NCBI GenBank assembly: GCA_038891035.1
Contig: JAWAEW010000003.1
Span: 1-64,000, forward strand
From: UBA10161 sp038891035
GTDB lineage: Archaea; Micrarchaeota; Micrarchaeia; Anstonellales; Anstonellaceae
Reading direction: 5' to 3'
Length of the DNA: 64,000 bases
Shown here: positions 15,675 through 24,748 of the stretch, one piece after another
How positions within the stretch are numbered: position 1 is the stretch's first letter
How the letters are laid out: each line of letters opens with the position of its first letter
Position numbers and translations under genes: made by a program
The notes under the pieces: generated by a model
Told to the model about the DNA's origin: nothing
Seen by the model: the letters and a program-made list of their open reading frames with translations, nothing else
Databases searched by the model: none

Positions 15675-17309
15675 ATGGTTAGTACTGAAAGCATATTTTC
15701 CGAATTCAAAGAACATTCGGTAGCTGAGTTTTTCAAAAAAAATCAACAAATGCTCGGCTTTTCTGGAAAAACACGATCATTGACTACAATAGTACATGAA
15801 TATATAACCAACTCACTTGATGCATGCGAAGAGGCTGGCATATTGCCACAAATAACGATAGTGATAAAGGAGATAGACAAGGAAAGTGGCCGGTACAATA
15901 TAACTGTAGAAGATAATGGACCGGGAATACCCGAAAAGCATATCGGCAAAGCTCTTGGCCAAATGCTTGCTGGCACTAAGTTTCATCGCTATGCACAGCA
16001 GCGAGGGCAACAAGGAATAGGTGCAGCTGGCTGCACTATGTATGCTCAGATAACTACTGGAAAACCGGTAAAAGTAGAAAGCAGATATGATAAAAAGAAA
16101 ATTATATGCGAAATTGCGATAGATCTCAAATCAAATTCTCCTAAAGTAATGAACTTGAAGGAGGAGGAAGGAGATTTTGGGCACGGCTTAAAGGTAGAAC
16201 TAGAAGTTGCAGATGTAAAATATGACATGTCAAGCTTTGGAGCATATGAATACGTACGTAGAACAGCCATTTCCAATCCCCACTTGCAAATAACACTCAT
16301 TGACCCAACCGGTCAGAAGTTTGTTTTCCCGAGGGCTTCTGAGGAAATCCCTCCGCGACCAACAGTTGTAAAGCCTCATCCTTTAGGAATAACAACTAAC
16401 GATTTGATTGATTTTGCTCATAGGGAAAAAGAATGTGTCAGAGTCTCTTCTTTTCTGCAGGAAAGGTTTGCAAGGGTCTCAGCTGCAAAGATAGATGAAT
16501 TGAAGTCATTACTTCCCGAACTTAATTTTAACAAGAAACCGATTGAATTGACGTGGGAGGAAGCAGAGAAGCTTGTAAAGGCCATTCATGACCCAAAGAT
16601 AAAATGGATCGCTCCGGCGACTGACTCCTTAAGACCTATAGGGAAAGAACAAATTGAAAAATCATTGAAAAATGTCCTTGCACCACAATATTTGACAGTT
16701 GTTGAACGCGCTCCGAAAATTTACAGAGGCGGGATCCCATTCATGATCGAGGCAGCAATAGCGTATGGTGGAGGCGCAGGCAAAAAAAATAGCACCGAAA
16801 CAGGATGGCAAAGCGAAATAATAAGATATGCAAATAGAGCGCCCTTACTTTTTGATAATGCTGGTTGCGCGATAACAGAAGCTGTAAAAAGTATTGATTG
16901 GAAAAGGTATGGCATAAAAAATTTTGAAGAAGAGCCGATTTCTGTTTTTGTAAATATCTCATCTGTTTATGTACCATATACATCTGCAGGAAAACAGGCA
17001 ATCAGCAATGAAGAAGAAATTGTGCAGGAAATAAAAAATGCAGTCATGGAAGCGGCGCGTGACCTTCAAAGATACTTATCAGGGATAAATCGTGAAAGAG
17101 AGCGTGGTGAAAGAAAAAAGGCGATTTTAAGGTATGTTTCTCAGCTTGCAAAGGATTTGGCGGAATTGGCAGGGACGGAACGGCCTGCAGAGATAGAAAA
17201 AAAACTGGTCAATTTAATTGAGTCGAAATATTCTAAGCAGATTGAAGAGGAAGATAAAGGAGAGGCTTCTGAAAGCCTCATAACCTATGATGAGGATATT
17301 GAAGAGTGA
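15675..17309 (+). CDS. top6B: DNA topoisomerase VI subunit B (ATPase)
   Basis: This GHKL-type ATPase gates topoisomerase VI, which relaxes and decatenates DNA by double-strand passage. The Bergerat-fold motifs are clear: EYITNSLDACEEA, EDNGPGIPEKHIGKALG and RGQQGIGAAGC for the nucleotide lid. A transducer domain follows, with the conserved switch-lysine region near IEAAIAYGGG. It is 544 residues, like the Sulfolobus and Methanosarcina proteins. ATG at 15675 after a 66-base spacer holding a weak TATA (TTTTAAAG). The top6A ATG is 10 bases beyond the stop. Confidence 0.97.
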   Translation: MVSTESIFSEFKEHSVAEFFKKNQQMLGFSGKTRSLTTIVHEYITNSLDACEEAGILPQITIVIKEIDKESGRYNITVEDNGPGIPEKHIGKALGQMLAGTKFHRYAQQRGQQGIGAAGCTMYAQITTGKPVKVESRYDKKKIICEIAIDLKSNSPKVMNLKEEEGDFGHGLKVELEVADVKYDMSSFGAYEYVRRTAISNPHLQITLIDPTGQKFVFPRASEEIPPRPTVVKPHPLGITTNDLIDFAHREKECVRVSSFLQERFARVSAAKIDELKSLLPELNFNKKPIELTWEEAEKLVKAIHDPKIKWIAPATDSLRPIGKEQIEKSLKNVLAPQYLTVVERAPKIYRGGIPFMIEAAIAYGGGAGKKNSTETGWQSEIIRYANRAPLLFDNAGCAITEAVKSIDWKRYGIKNFEEEPISVFVNISSVYVPYTSAGKQAISNEEEIVQEIKNAVMEAARDLQRYLSGINRERERGERKKAILRYVSQLAKDLAELAGTERPAEIEKKLVNLIESKYSKQIEEEDKGEASESLITYDEDIEE

Positions 17310-17319
17310 TGGTGAAAAC

Positions 17320-18426
17320 ATGGTAAACCAGAAAGATGCAGAAGTGATCAAAAAGCTTGAAAACTTGGGCAAGAAAATGCTTGATGAAATAAATGCACAA
17401 ACTAGCCCCACATTTACCACTGCGTTAAGAAGCAAAGGGAATATTCATTATGACGAAGGGCTAGGCTATTTGCGCCTTGGAGACAAAAAAGAAGAGCGAA
17501 AATTCGTTAATGTTGGTCAAGCAAGAAAATTCATGCAGACTGTGGCAATTGCAGCAAAATGCAAAAAGTTCCTGACAGAAAATGCACATACCTCTATTAG
17601 GGGTCTTTACTATCAGTTGAAATTTTCGTTGGGAGATGATTTAGATGAGGAATTGTTTTCTGAACAGACAGAAAGCAATCCTTTGGTAGAGGATATAGAG
17701 GTAGCCTTAAATGTCAAAAGAGAAGACTTGAATCTTAACACTGATCGCAAAGGTGTGGTTGCTGGTCCATTAGTAATAAAGGACAAATTTGGTGGTGAAG
17801 AGCACATAATAGACTGTACCAAACAAGGAAGAAGCGGTTGGATGATACCATCTGATGTTGATAATGGAATGGAATTCATGGAAATAAGTGCGGACTATGT
17901 TTTAGTAGTAGAAAAAGATGCAATGTGGCAGCGACTCAACGAAGACAAATTTTGGAAAAAAGAAAACTGCATATTAATAACACCAAAAGGACAGGCAAGC
18001 AGAGGTTGCAGAAGATTGATAAGGAAACTTGCAAACAGGAAATTACCTATATATTGCTTTACTGATTGTGATGCGTGGGGCTGGTACATTTACTGGGCAA
18101 TTAAAACAGGAAGTATGAATTTAGCATATTTGGGAAGTGATATTGCTACACCTGAAGCAAAATTTGTTGGAGTAACAATGAGGGATATTAAAGACTATGA
18201 TTTTCTTGAACAATTGACTATAAATGCAAAGGAAGTCGACTTGAAAAGGGCCGAGGAAATGCTTTCGTATGAATGGATAAAACACCATAAGGATTGGGTT
18301 GAAGAGTTAAAGACCGTACTAAAGACAAAGAAAAAACTTGAGCAAGATGCTCTTCAGGGCCCAAGATTGAGCTTTGTGGGAGAGTATTTGAGAGAAAAAA
18401 TAAACAAAAGAAAGTTTTTAGCTTAA
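17320..18426 (+). CDS. top6A: DNA topoisomerase VI subunit A (Spo11-like DNA cleavage subunit)
   Basis: This subunit makes the transient double-strand break and is the ancestor-type of meiotic Spo11. The winged-helix segment ends in TSIRGLYYQLKF, with the likely catalytic Tyr at residue 98. The Toprim metal-binding motifs are VVEKDAMWQRL and CFTDCDAWGWYIY. I use the ATG at 17320, preceded by GGTGA; an earlier ATG at 17287 would overlap top6B. At 368 residues it is full length. It closes the replication/topology run, and an exported protein gene begins 12 bases later. Confidence 0.96.
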   Translation: MVNQKDAEVIKKLENLGKKMLDEINAQTSPTFTTALRSKGNIHYDEGLGYLRLGDKKEERKFVNVGQARKFMQTVAIAAKCKKFLTENAHTSIRGLYYQLKFSLGDDLDEELFSEQTESNPLVEDIEVALNVKREDLNLNTDRKGVVAGPLVIKDKFGGEEHIIDCTKQGRSGWMIPSDVDNGMEFMEISADYVLVVEKDAMWQRLNEDKFWKKENCILITPKGQASRGCRRLIRKLANRKLPIYCFTDCDAWGWYIYWAIKTGSMNLAYLGSDIATPEAKFVGVTMRDIKDYDFLEQLTINAKEVDLKRAEEMLSYEWIKHHKDWVEELKTVLKTKKKLEQDALQGPRLSFVGEYLREKINKRKFLA

Positions 18427-18438
18427 AGGAATGAACAT

Positions 18439-20523
18439 ATGCAAAGATTGATTTTATTTGTAGTTTTTCTCTCTGTTTGTTCACAATCAGCTCTATCTCC
18501 ATACTTAGTGACTTCTGCAACTGTAAATATCAATGAAAGCGGAACAGTGATTGTACATGGAGGAGAACTAAGATACATGCAATTGAAGATTCAGATTCCA
18601 CGAAACTCAACTTACCAGCAAGTCCTTGCTGACCACGCTATTAGGACGGACGAACATGGAAACGCATATATGATAATAGAAGAGAAGAATCCTAAAAATC
18701 CCTTTCTTTACTCTGTTGGAATAGAAGCTAAAACAAAAAACCGAAAAGTTATAAACTTGCCTGAGGATTTTAGGCTTACTGCGGAAGAATTAATTTATCT
18801 ATCTCCAACAAATAGGACACAAAGCAATGATTCACGAATCATAGCACTGGCAAAAAACATAACAGAAGGCTCTGCAGACAATTTTGAAAAGGTAGCAAAG
18901 CTTGCAATATGGGTGCACCAAAATATAAAATACAATGAATCATACGTAGGGAAAAAAAGTGACGCAATTTCTGTATTAAATAATAAAGAAGGAGTTTGCT
19001 TTGAGTATTCAACTCTTTTTGCAGCACTTGCAAGAGCTGCAGGGATACCAACAAAATACGTAAGCGGCTATGTCTATAGTGAAAAATATGGAACTTGGCT
19101 TGGTCATGTATGGAACGAAGTGTATCTCGGAGAATGGGTCTCTGTTGATCCCACATGGCTAGAAGTGGGTGCGGTTGATGCGCTTCATATAGAGACTAGC
19201 AAAGCTCATGAGCTTACAGAAGAAAACACATTGATAGCTAATATTTATCCGCAAGACGCAAAACTTGAGTGGGAAACTAGCGGTAAGAGCGGCCCAATAG
19301 CATCAAATATAAAAATAATCACCATTGAGCAAGAATATCCATTAAGCGACTACAATGTGGATGTTGCAGCAAAAAGGCTCCCCCCAAAGGTTTCGACAGT
19401 TGTATTCATTGAGATTCAGGGAAATGATTATCGTGTTTTACCTGTAACATTGGCAAGTTGCACAGGTATTGGCTCATTTGAAATAGATAATCGAACCAGA
19501 TACCTAATTTTGCGCCCTAACAAAAAAACAATTGCCAGCTGGATCATAAAGGCTCCAGCGGATGTGCAGCCCGGGTATTATTATACTTGCCCACTCACTA
19601 TAAATTCACCTTATTTAGAAGCAAAGACTATAACAGTGAAAGTTGATCCGCGCACGAATTTACGTGATTTTCAAGCCTCAGTTTCAAACGAAAACTTAAA
19701 GGCAGGAGATGATTTGCTTGTCTCTCTGAATTTCTCAGATTCAATGCGCCAATATGTTATCTATACAATAACTGACAGCCAAATAATGCAAAAAGTGTTA
19801 TCTCCTAATAAAACAACCATAATAGTTCCTGCGGTGGAGCCTGGAAATAGGACGATTATCTTGGCAAGTGAAAATGGGGGGTATGCCATTTTACCATACT
19901 ACGTTTCAGAAGCTGAGCGCGAATTGTGGTTAGGGGAAATAGAGGGAACAAAACTCATTGTCGGGAAAGAGGGCAAAATCTCCTTTGACGTAGAAGCAAA
20001 AGAGTATCCTAAAAAAGTAGATATCAAACTTGAGTATGAAAATAATACGGTGAGCGAGACAGTGGAGATATATAGGCCAAGCAAAGTTGAGATACCTATC
20101 TATATCGAAAACGCTGGCATAATTCCTTTTTCCATAAGACTAGCTTCTGAGCACAATGTATTGACCAGATATGGATTTTTAGAAGCTAAGCTGGCACCTA
20201 AAGTGCAAGTAAAAAGTATAAACATGCAAAAGCTTGGCGGTGATCTTTACGAAGTTCTAGTTTTAGTTTATAAAGAAGGAGATGTGAGTAGCGCCTCAGT
20301 AAAAATAGGAGACATCGAAAAAAATGCTGAAAATGAAATGCTAAGATTCGTTTTGAAAAGCGGCAATTACAGCTTGAAAATCGAATGGGTCGATTTCGAA
20401 GGGAATGTGTATGAAGATGGCTTAATCGTCAGTATAAAAAAAGACGAGCCGAAAATTCCATTTTGCCTGTCAGGTGCATTTGCAATACTCATTATAATCT
20501 TTATTTACACTAGGAGGAATTAG
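18439..20523 (+). CDS. Exported, membrane-anchored transglutaminase-like protein
   Basis: A hydrophobic N-terminal signal (residues about 1-20) and a C-terminal membrane segment followed by TRRN place most of the 694 residues outside the cell. The transglutaminase-like core is at about 150-250: EGVCFEYSTLFAALARAAGI gives the Cys, GHVWNEVYLGEWVSVDPTW gives the His and Asp. The rest looks like beta-rich CARDB- or Ig-type repeats. Archaeal members may be proteases or cross-linkers acting on surface proteins; substrate unknown. It is tightly linked to the MBL gene (1 base) and precedes the 24-module cysteine-rich protein. Confidence 0.85.
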   Translation: MQRLILFVVFLSVCSQSALSPYLVTSATVNINESGTVIVHGGELRYMQLKIQIPRNSTYQQVLADHAIRTDEHGNAYMIIEEKNPKNPFLYSVGIEAKTKNRKVINLPEDFRLTAEELIYLSPTNRTQSNDSRIIALAKNITEGSADNFEKVAKLAIWVHQNIKYNESYVGKKSDAISVLNNKEGVCFEYSTLFAALARAAGIPTKYVSGYVYSEKYGTWLGHVWNEVYLGEWVSVDPTWLEVGAVDALHIETSKAHELTEENTLIANIYPQDAKLEWETSGKSGPIASNIKIITIEQEYPLSDYNVDVAAKRLPPKVSTVVFIEIQGNDYRVLPVTLASCTGIGSFEIDNRTRYLILRPNKKTIASWIIKAPADVQPGYYYTCPLTINSPYLEAKTITVKVDPRTNLRDFQASVSNENLKAGDDLLVSLNFSDSMRQYVIYTITDSQIMQKVLSPNKTTIIVPAVEPGNRTIILASENGGYAILPYYVSEAERELWLGEIEGTKLIVGKEGKISFDVEAKEYPKKVDIKLEYENNTVSETVEIYRPSKVEIPIYIENAGIIPFSIRLASEHNVLTRYGFLEAKLAPKVQVKSINMQKLGGDLYEVLVLVYKEGDVSSASVKIGDIEKNAENEMLRFVLKSGNYSLKIEWVDFEGNVYEDGLIVSIKKDEPKIPFCLSGAFAILIIIFIYTRRN

Positions 20524-20524
20524 A

Positions 20525-21292
20525 ATGGAGATAGTGTTTCTTGGAACTGGTGGTGGGAGATACAATATGGTAAAACAGATAAGAAGGACCGGTGGTTGGC
20601 GCATAAACGGTTCGCTGTCTTTTCATATCGATCCTGGGCCCGGTGCACTTTTCTCTTCTTTGAAATATAAACAGGATGCAAAAAAAATTGACATTATCGT
20701 TGTTACACACAACCATATCGACCATACAAACGATACTGGCCTAATGATTGAGGCATTTGCAGAATATGGCAAAAAAAACGGATTTTTAATAGGTTCAGAA
20801 AGTGTGATATACGGGGATGAGAAAGGGGATAAAGGGGTTTCGAATTACCATTTGAATATGTTGAAAAAATATTGGGTAGCTAAACCAGGAAATGAATTGG
20901 AGCTTACTATAAAACAGAGGTCTTTTTCTTTTCGCGCAACGAAGGTGAAACATGACGATAAAACCGGGTTTGGTTTTGTGCTTGGACTTGATGGCAAGAC
21001 GATAGGATACACTTCTGATACAGAATATTTTGAGGGTATAGGTCAGCAGTTTCAGGGCAGCGATATCTTAATTGTAAATTGCCTGAAACCGAAAGATGAT
21101 CAAATACCAGGACATTTGGATACTGCTTCTGCAAGCAAACTGATTAGCGAAGCGATGCCAAAGTTTGCGATAATTACTCATTTAGGCATCAGTATGCTAA
21201 CCGCAGGACCGAAAAAAGAGGCAAAAAAAATCCAAAAGCAAACCGGTGTGGTAACTGTGGCGGCTCGTGACGGGATGAAAGTTATTTTGTAA
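20525..21292 (+). CDS. MBL-fold metallohydrolase
   Basis: The protein opens with the beta-strand and loop MEIVFLGTGGGRYNM and carries the metal motif THNHIDHTND (HxHxDH). Later ligands are TKVKH, TSDTEY and an ITHLG near the C-terminus, so the active site appears complete. The overall 255-residue layout resembles RNase Z/PhnP-like archaeal hydrolases of unknown substrate. The ATG at 20525 follows a strong AGGAGG located in the end of the preceding gene. No RNase Z exosite arm is seen. Translationally coupled with the transglutaminase-like gene upstream. Confidence 0.85.
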   Translation: MEIVFLGTGGGRYNMVKQIRRTGGWRINGSLSFHIDPGPGALFSSLKYKQDAKKIDIIVVTHNHIDHTNDTGLMIEAFAEYGKKNGFLIGSESVIYGDEKGDKGVSNYHLNMLKKYWVAKPGNELELTIKQRSFSFRATKVKHDDKTGFGFVLGLDGKTIGYTSDTEYFEGIGQQFQGSDILIVNCLKPKDDQIPGHLDTASASKLISEAMPKFAIITHLGISMLTAGPKKEAKKIQKQTGVVTVAARDGMKVIL

Positions 21293-21327
21293 GAAGAGAA
21301 AAGCATAAAAATGTAGAAAACGAGCCT

Positions 21328-23868
21328 ATGATGATGTTTTCCCTTTCAAAAAGAAAGCAAGGGCAGGCTTCGCCAGAATATCTATTTACTGTTGGTATGG
21401 TGCTTGCTATTGCTTTGGTAGTACTGCTATTTTTGAATTCGATGCTTGGCAGTTCGGATGAATCTGCACTTACTGATTCACGGCTTTATTGGAGTGGAGC
21501 TGCCAAACCAATAAGGATTCACGAGGCAATTTCATACTTTGGCACTATTTGTACCCAGCCAGATATGGGTGGCTATATAATGGCAATTGAAAATAGCGAA
21601 GTAGACACTATTTTTATAACAGGAATTAAGATAGATGATCGTGGGGTGGTATTTTGTGAATACGGTGGACCTGAAACTACATCTTTGAAACTAAGTACCG
21701 CAGAAAAAAAGATTATAGGGGTAGTAACTGCAAATGACTCGCCTTGTGAAGAAGGAAAGGTCGTAAAATTGAAGATTCGTTTTGACTATACTAAAAGCGG
21801 TATTGGAGGTAAGTTTCAGGAAGGAGAAAAAAGGCTTGCTTTGATATGTACCACCCAAAATATTTCATGCCAGCGCAATGGTGAATCTTGTACTTCAGCA
21901 GATGAATGTTGTGGAAATCTGAGATGTATAGATGGGATCTGCTTGCTGTGCGGAAACAGAACCCAAAGTTGCCAAAGCAGTGAAGACTGCTGTGGCAGCC
22001 TCAGGTGCATTGAAGGAAGGTGTGATGACTGTAGGACATTGGGTAGCACATGCACTAGAGATGACGAGTGCTGTTCTGGTTCGTGTGTTGGTGGGATGTG
22101 CTGCTTGAGTGAAGGGCAGAACGGTTGCATTGCAAATCAGGATTGCTGTAGTGGGAATGATCCTCCCTTGGTATGTCTTCTTTCATCAGGGACATGCGCA
22201 ACATGCAAAGATGAGGGTGGAGGATGCAGCGACGCATCCGAATGCTGCCAAGGATTGAACTGTGTAAATGGAGTGTGCGAAAGATGTAGTCAACTAGGGG
22301 AAACTTGCCAAAATAGAAATGACTGTTGCAGTGGGCTTCTCTGTATAGAAGGCTTATGCCAGCCTTGTAGGGAAATTAATGAAGAGTGTAGCACTCAAGA
22401 TGATTGTTGTAGCGGCTTAATCTGCCCACCTGCAGGCAGATGCCAAGTATGTATTGAAAATGGACAAACGTGCCAGCAAACTTCACAGTGCTGCCAAAAC
22501 TTAGTTTGTATAGGACCAGTGGCCGGCCCAAAGCTATGTGAAGAATGTCGACAAAATCAAGAAGCTTGCTATTCTCCCTCTGATTGTTGCCAAGGACTTA
22601 CTTGTATTGGAGGGACATGCCAATCTTGCATAAATATTGGTGGCTCTTGCCAACAAGATAGCGACTGTTGCAGAGGGACATGTAACAATGGAATATGTTG
22701 CGTAGCGCAAGATGGCAATTGCATTCAAAGTAGTGACTGTTGCCCAGGGAGTGGTCTTCTCTGCATTATGGGCACTTGTGGACAGTGCCGAGCAACTGGG
22801 CAAGAATGTACGGCAAATAGTGACTGCTGCAGCGGACTTGCATGCTTTTTGGACCAGAGTGGAAATGGAACATGTAACACATGTGTTCTGCAAGGAAGAT
22901 ACTGCACTGGAAATGTTTGTTGTGCTGGGCTCATTTGTATGGATAATGGGTGCATTCCATGCTTCACTGAAGGGTCTGAATGCACTACAGATGACCAATG
23001 CTGTCAAGGCCTAAACTGTGTTGGCAGACCAGTAGGAGTATGTCGTTCATGCTCAGGACTTGGAGGAAATTGCACTTCATCTGTGGATTGTTGTGATGGA
23101 AGGCTTTGCGAAGGGGGCGTGTGTGTCTGTCATGATATAGGACAATCATGCACAGCTGACAGTGAATGCTGTGGCAATCTCAAATGCGTAGGACCCGAAG
23201 GAGCAAAAGTGTGCACATCATGTCCAAATACAGGAAGTAGCTGCACCGTAGATCAAGAATGTTGTGGAATTGGCATTCTCTGTAGAGGCAACCCAAGCAT
23301 TTGCCAAACTTGCCTTGGACTTGGATCTCAATGCACAGACGGTCCGCATGATTGTTGCAGCGAAATATGTGCTAGTGGATTGTGTGGCTGTTATGCTCCA
23401 CTTTCACCATGCGAAAAAAATGTTAATTGCTGTTCTGGAAATTGCATAAACGGGGCATGCTGCAATGATGCAGGGGGTTCTTGCACCCAAGATAGCGAAT
23501 GCTGCCCCTCCGCACCATATTGCTCAAATGGAGTTTGTAGCATTTGCAGGGCAGAAGGCGGAAGTTGCACCTCAAGCGCACAGTGCTGTGCAAATCTTGC
23601 ATGTATAAACAATGTATGTGAAGCTTGCCGTGCTGAGAATATGACATGCGTAACAGATATACAGTGCTGCAACAACTTGCAATGTATACCTCCAGGAAAT
23701 GGGGTCTGCACCAATTGTCAACGGCAAGGTGGGCCCTGCACCTCTGATCAAGATTGCTGCTCTGGTGTTTGCGATGTACAAGCCTGTTCATGTCTTCCAA
23801 CAGGTGCAATTTGCACAAGCAACCTTAATTGCTGTTCTGGCGTGTGTTCTAACGGATTATGCGATTAG
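21328..23868 (+). CDS. Surface protein with class III signal and 24 six-cysteine knottin-like modules
   Basis: The N-terminus SKRKQGQASPEYLF followed by a 19-residue hydrophobic helix is an archaeal class III (pilin-like) signal. The expected cut is between Gly12 and Gln13. Residues about 40-180 form one globular region with four Cys. From Cys181 to the end there are 24 tandem modules averaging 28 residues, each C-x6-C-x5-CC-x(3,4)-C-x4-C with small variations, for example CSQLGETC, RNDCC, SGLLC. This is the cysteine order of inhibitor-cystine-knot peptides. The modules are divergent at DNA level, so the array is old. Three consecutive ATGs leave the start uncertain by two codons. Role unknown: adhesion, a protease-resistant filament or host contact are possible. 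Confidence 0.9.
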   Translation: MMMFSLSKRKQGQASPEYLFTVGMVLAIALVVLLFLNSMLGSSDESALTDSRLYWSGAAKPIRIHEAISYFGTICTQPDMGGYIMAIENSEVDTIFITGIKIDDRGVVFCEYGGPETTSLKLSTAEKKIIGVVTANDSPCEEGKVVKLKIRFDYTKSGIGGKFQEGEKRLALICTTQNISCQRNGESCTSADECCGNLRCIDGICLLCGNRTQSCQSSEDCCGSLRCIEGRCDDCRTLGSTCTRDDECCSGSCVGGMCCLSEGQNGCIANQDCCSGNDPPLVCLLSSGTCATCKDEGGGCSDASECCQGLNCVNGVCERCSQLGETCQNRNDCCSGLLCIEGLCQPCREINEECSTQDDCCSGLICPPAGRCQVCIENGQTCQQTSQCCQNLVCIGPVAGPKLCEECRQNQEACYSPSDCCQGLTCIGGTCQSCINIGGSCQQDSDCCRGTCNNGICCVAQDGNCIQSSDCCPGSGLLCIMGTCGQCRATGQECTANSDCCSGLACFLDQSGNGTCNTCVLQGRYCTGNVCCAGLICMDNGCIPCFTEGSECTTDDQCCQGLNCVGRPVGVCRSCSGLGGNCTSSVDCCDGRLCEGGVCVCHDIGQSCTADSECCGNLKCVGPEGAKVCTSCPNTGSSCTVDQECCGIGILCRGNPSICQTCLGLGSQCTDGPHDCCSEICASGLCGCYAPLSPCEKNVNCCSGNCINGACCNDAGGSCTQDSECCPSAPYCSNGVCSICRAEGGSCTSSAQCCANLACINNVCEACRAENMTCVTDIQCCNNLQCIPPGNGVCTNCQRQGGPCTSDQDCCSGVCDVQACSCLPTGAICTSNLNCCSGVCSNGLCD
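21868..23865 (+). repeat. 24 tandem ~28-residue six-cysteine coding repeats
   Basis: Counting from Cys181 each module begins CxxxG-x-x-C or similar, and all 24 retain the adjacent CC pair. Linkers after the sixth Cys are two residues in most modules and zero or one in modules 3, 10, 15, 18, 19 and 23. Modules 4, 8, 12 and 22 have longer fourth loops. Module 13 has a shortened x3 second loop. Confidence 0.92.
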
Positions 23869-24680
23869 CTTAACCCCCATAAGCCGAAAAAGATAATCAA
23901 AAGACCAAAAGAAAAAGCCACCAGTGCAAGATTAAGCCTTTGTGCAATCTTGAGAAGTATGTCTATAGTAAGATAACCGAAGATAAAGCTACTTGACATA
24001 AGAAGGATACCATCAGATATTGGCAAAGAAACAAAACTACTGTCTTGAAATCCCAAAAATAACATCTCTGCAGCGAAAATGGTGGGAATTGACAGCAAAA
24101 AAGATAGGTGAAAAGCAGATTCTGGGCTAAATCCTCTCCAAACAAGCCCGGCAGTAGTTGTTCCCGCACGAGAGACACCTGGCAAAGCCGAAAGACCCTG
24201 AAGAATGCCTACTAATATACCATCTTTCCAAGTTGCACTTTCTGCACTTCTGCTAACGGCTGCTTTCTTGGATGATAAGAAAAAAGAAGTAATCAACAAT
24301 CCTGCCCCCATCAAGAGATATATTGATTTTCCGTCGAGCATAGGCAAAGCTTGTTTTTGCGCAAGTAAAAGCGGAACACCAACAACGCCAGTCATCAGAA
24401 TAGCTGAAAAAAGAAAGCCTATTTTACTTTCAAAGTGAACTTTAAAGGAAAATGGGCTGCAAAAAAATGTTTTAAGTAGCAGGTAAAGATGTGTCCGAAA
24501 ATAAACGATTGCTGCAAGAAGGGTGCCAGAATGCAAAAACAATAAAGCAGAAATCACTGTGGAACTGTTATTGCGAAATAGTTCCATATAAACGAAGGTG
24601 GTTATAGTTTTGGAAGATAATGGAAGCCATTCTGTAACAGCTTGGACAAAGCCTAGGAGAATAATCTGAAAAAGATCCAT
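23865..24680 (-). CDS. uppP: Undecaprenyl-diphosphatase-like protein (UppP/BacA family)
   Basis: Polytopic membrane phosphatase of the BacA family. The two signature loops are present: GFVQAVTEWLPLSSK near the N-terminus and LQGLSALPGVSRAGTTT near residue 165. In bacteria it recycles undecaprenyl diphosphate; in archaea the likely substrate is a dolichol-type or other polyprenyl diphosphate used in surface glycosylation. I start at the ATG at 24680 (MDLFQIILLG); an in-frame ATG at 24701 is possible. Eight or so hydrophobic segments are visible. Its stop overlaps the end of the cysteine-rich gene by 4 bases, convergently, and it is divergent from valS. Confidence 0.92.
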   Translation of the reverse strand: MDLFQIILLGFVQAVTEWLPLSSKTITTFVYMELFRNNSSTVISALLFLHSGTLLAAIVYFRTHLYLLLKTFFCSPFSFKVHFESKIGFLFSAILMTGVVGVPLLLAQKQALPMLDGKSIYLLMGAGLLITSFFLSSKKAAVSRSAESATWKDGILVGILQGLSALPGVSRAGTTTAGLVWRGFSPESAFHLSFLLSIPTIFAAEMLFLGFQDSSFVSLPISDGILLMSSSFIFGYLTIDILLKIAQRLNLALVAFSFGLLIIFFGLWGLS

Positions 24681-24748
24681 AAAAACGATGAAAATAAGCA
24701 AAATAGCTTAATAACTTACTGTATAGAAATGCAGTAAAGGAGAGAACA

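Noticed and set aside
22534..23007. Long open frames on the minus strand across the cysteine-rich gene (also 21816-22130, 22725-22985, 23391-23818).
   Set aside because: They are reverse images of TGC/TGT-rich repeats, which read as GCA/ACA without stops. They lack ribosome sites and look like no real protein.
21861..23865. Cysteine-rich modules as rubredoxin or zinc-ribbon arrays.
   Set aside because: The adjacent CC pair and absence of CxxC pairs within modules do not fit zinc or iron knuckles; the exported location favours disulfides.
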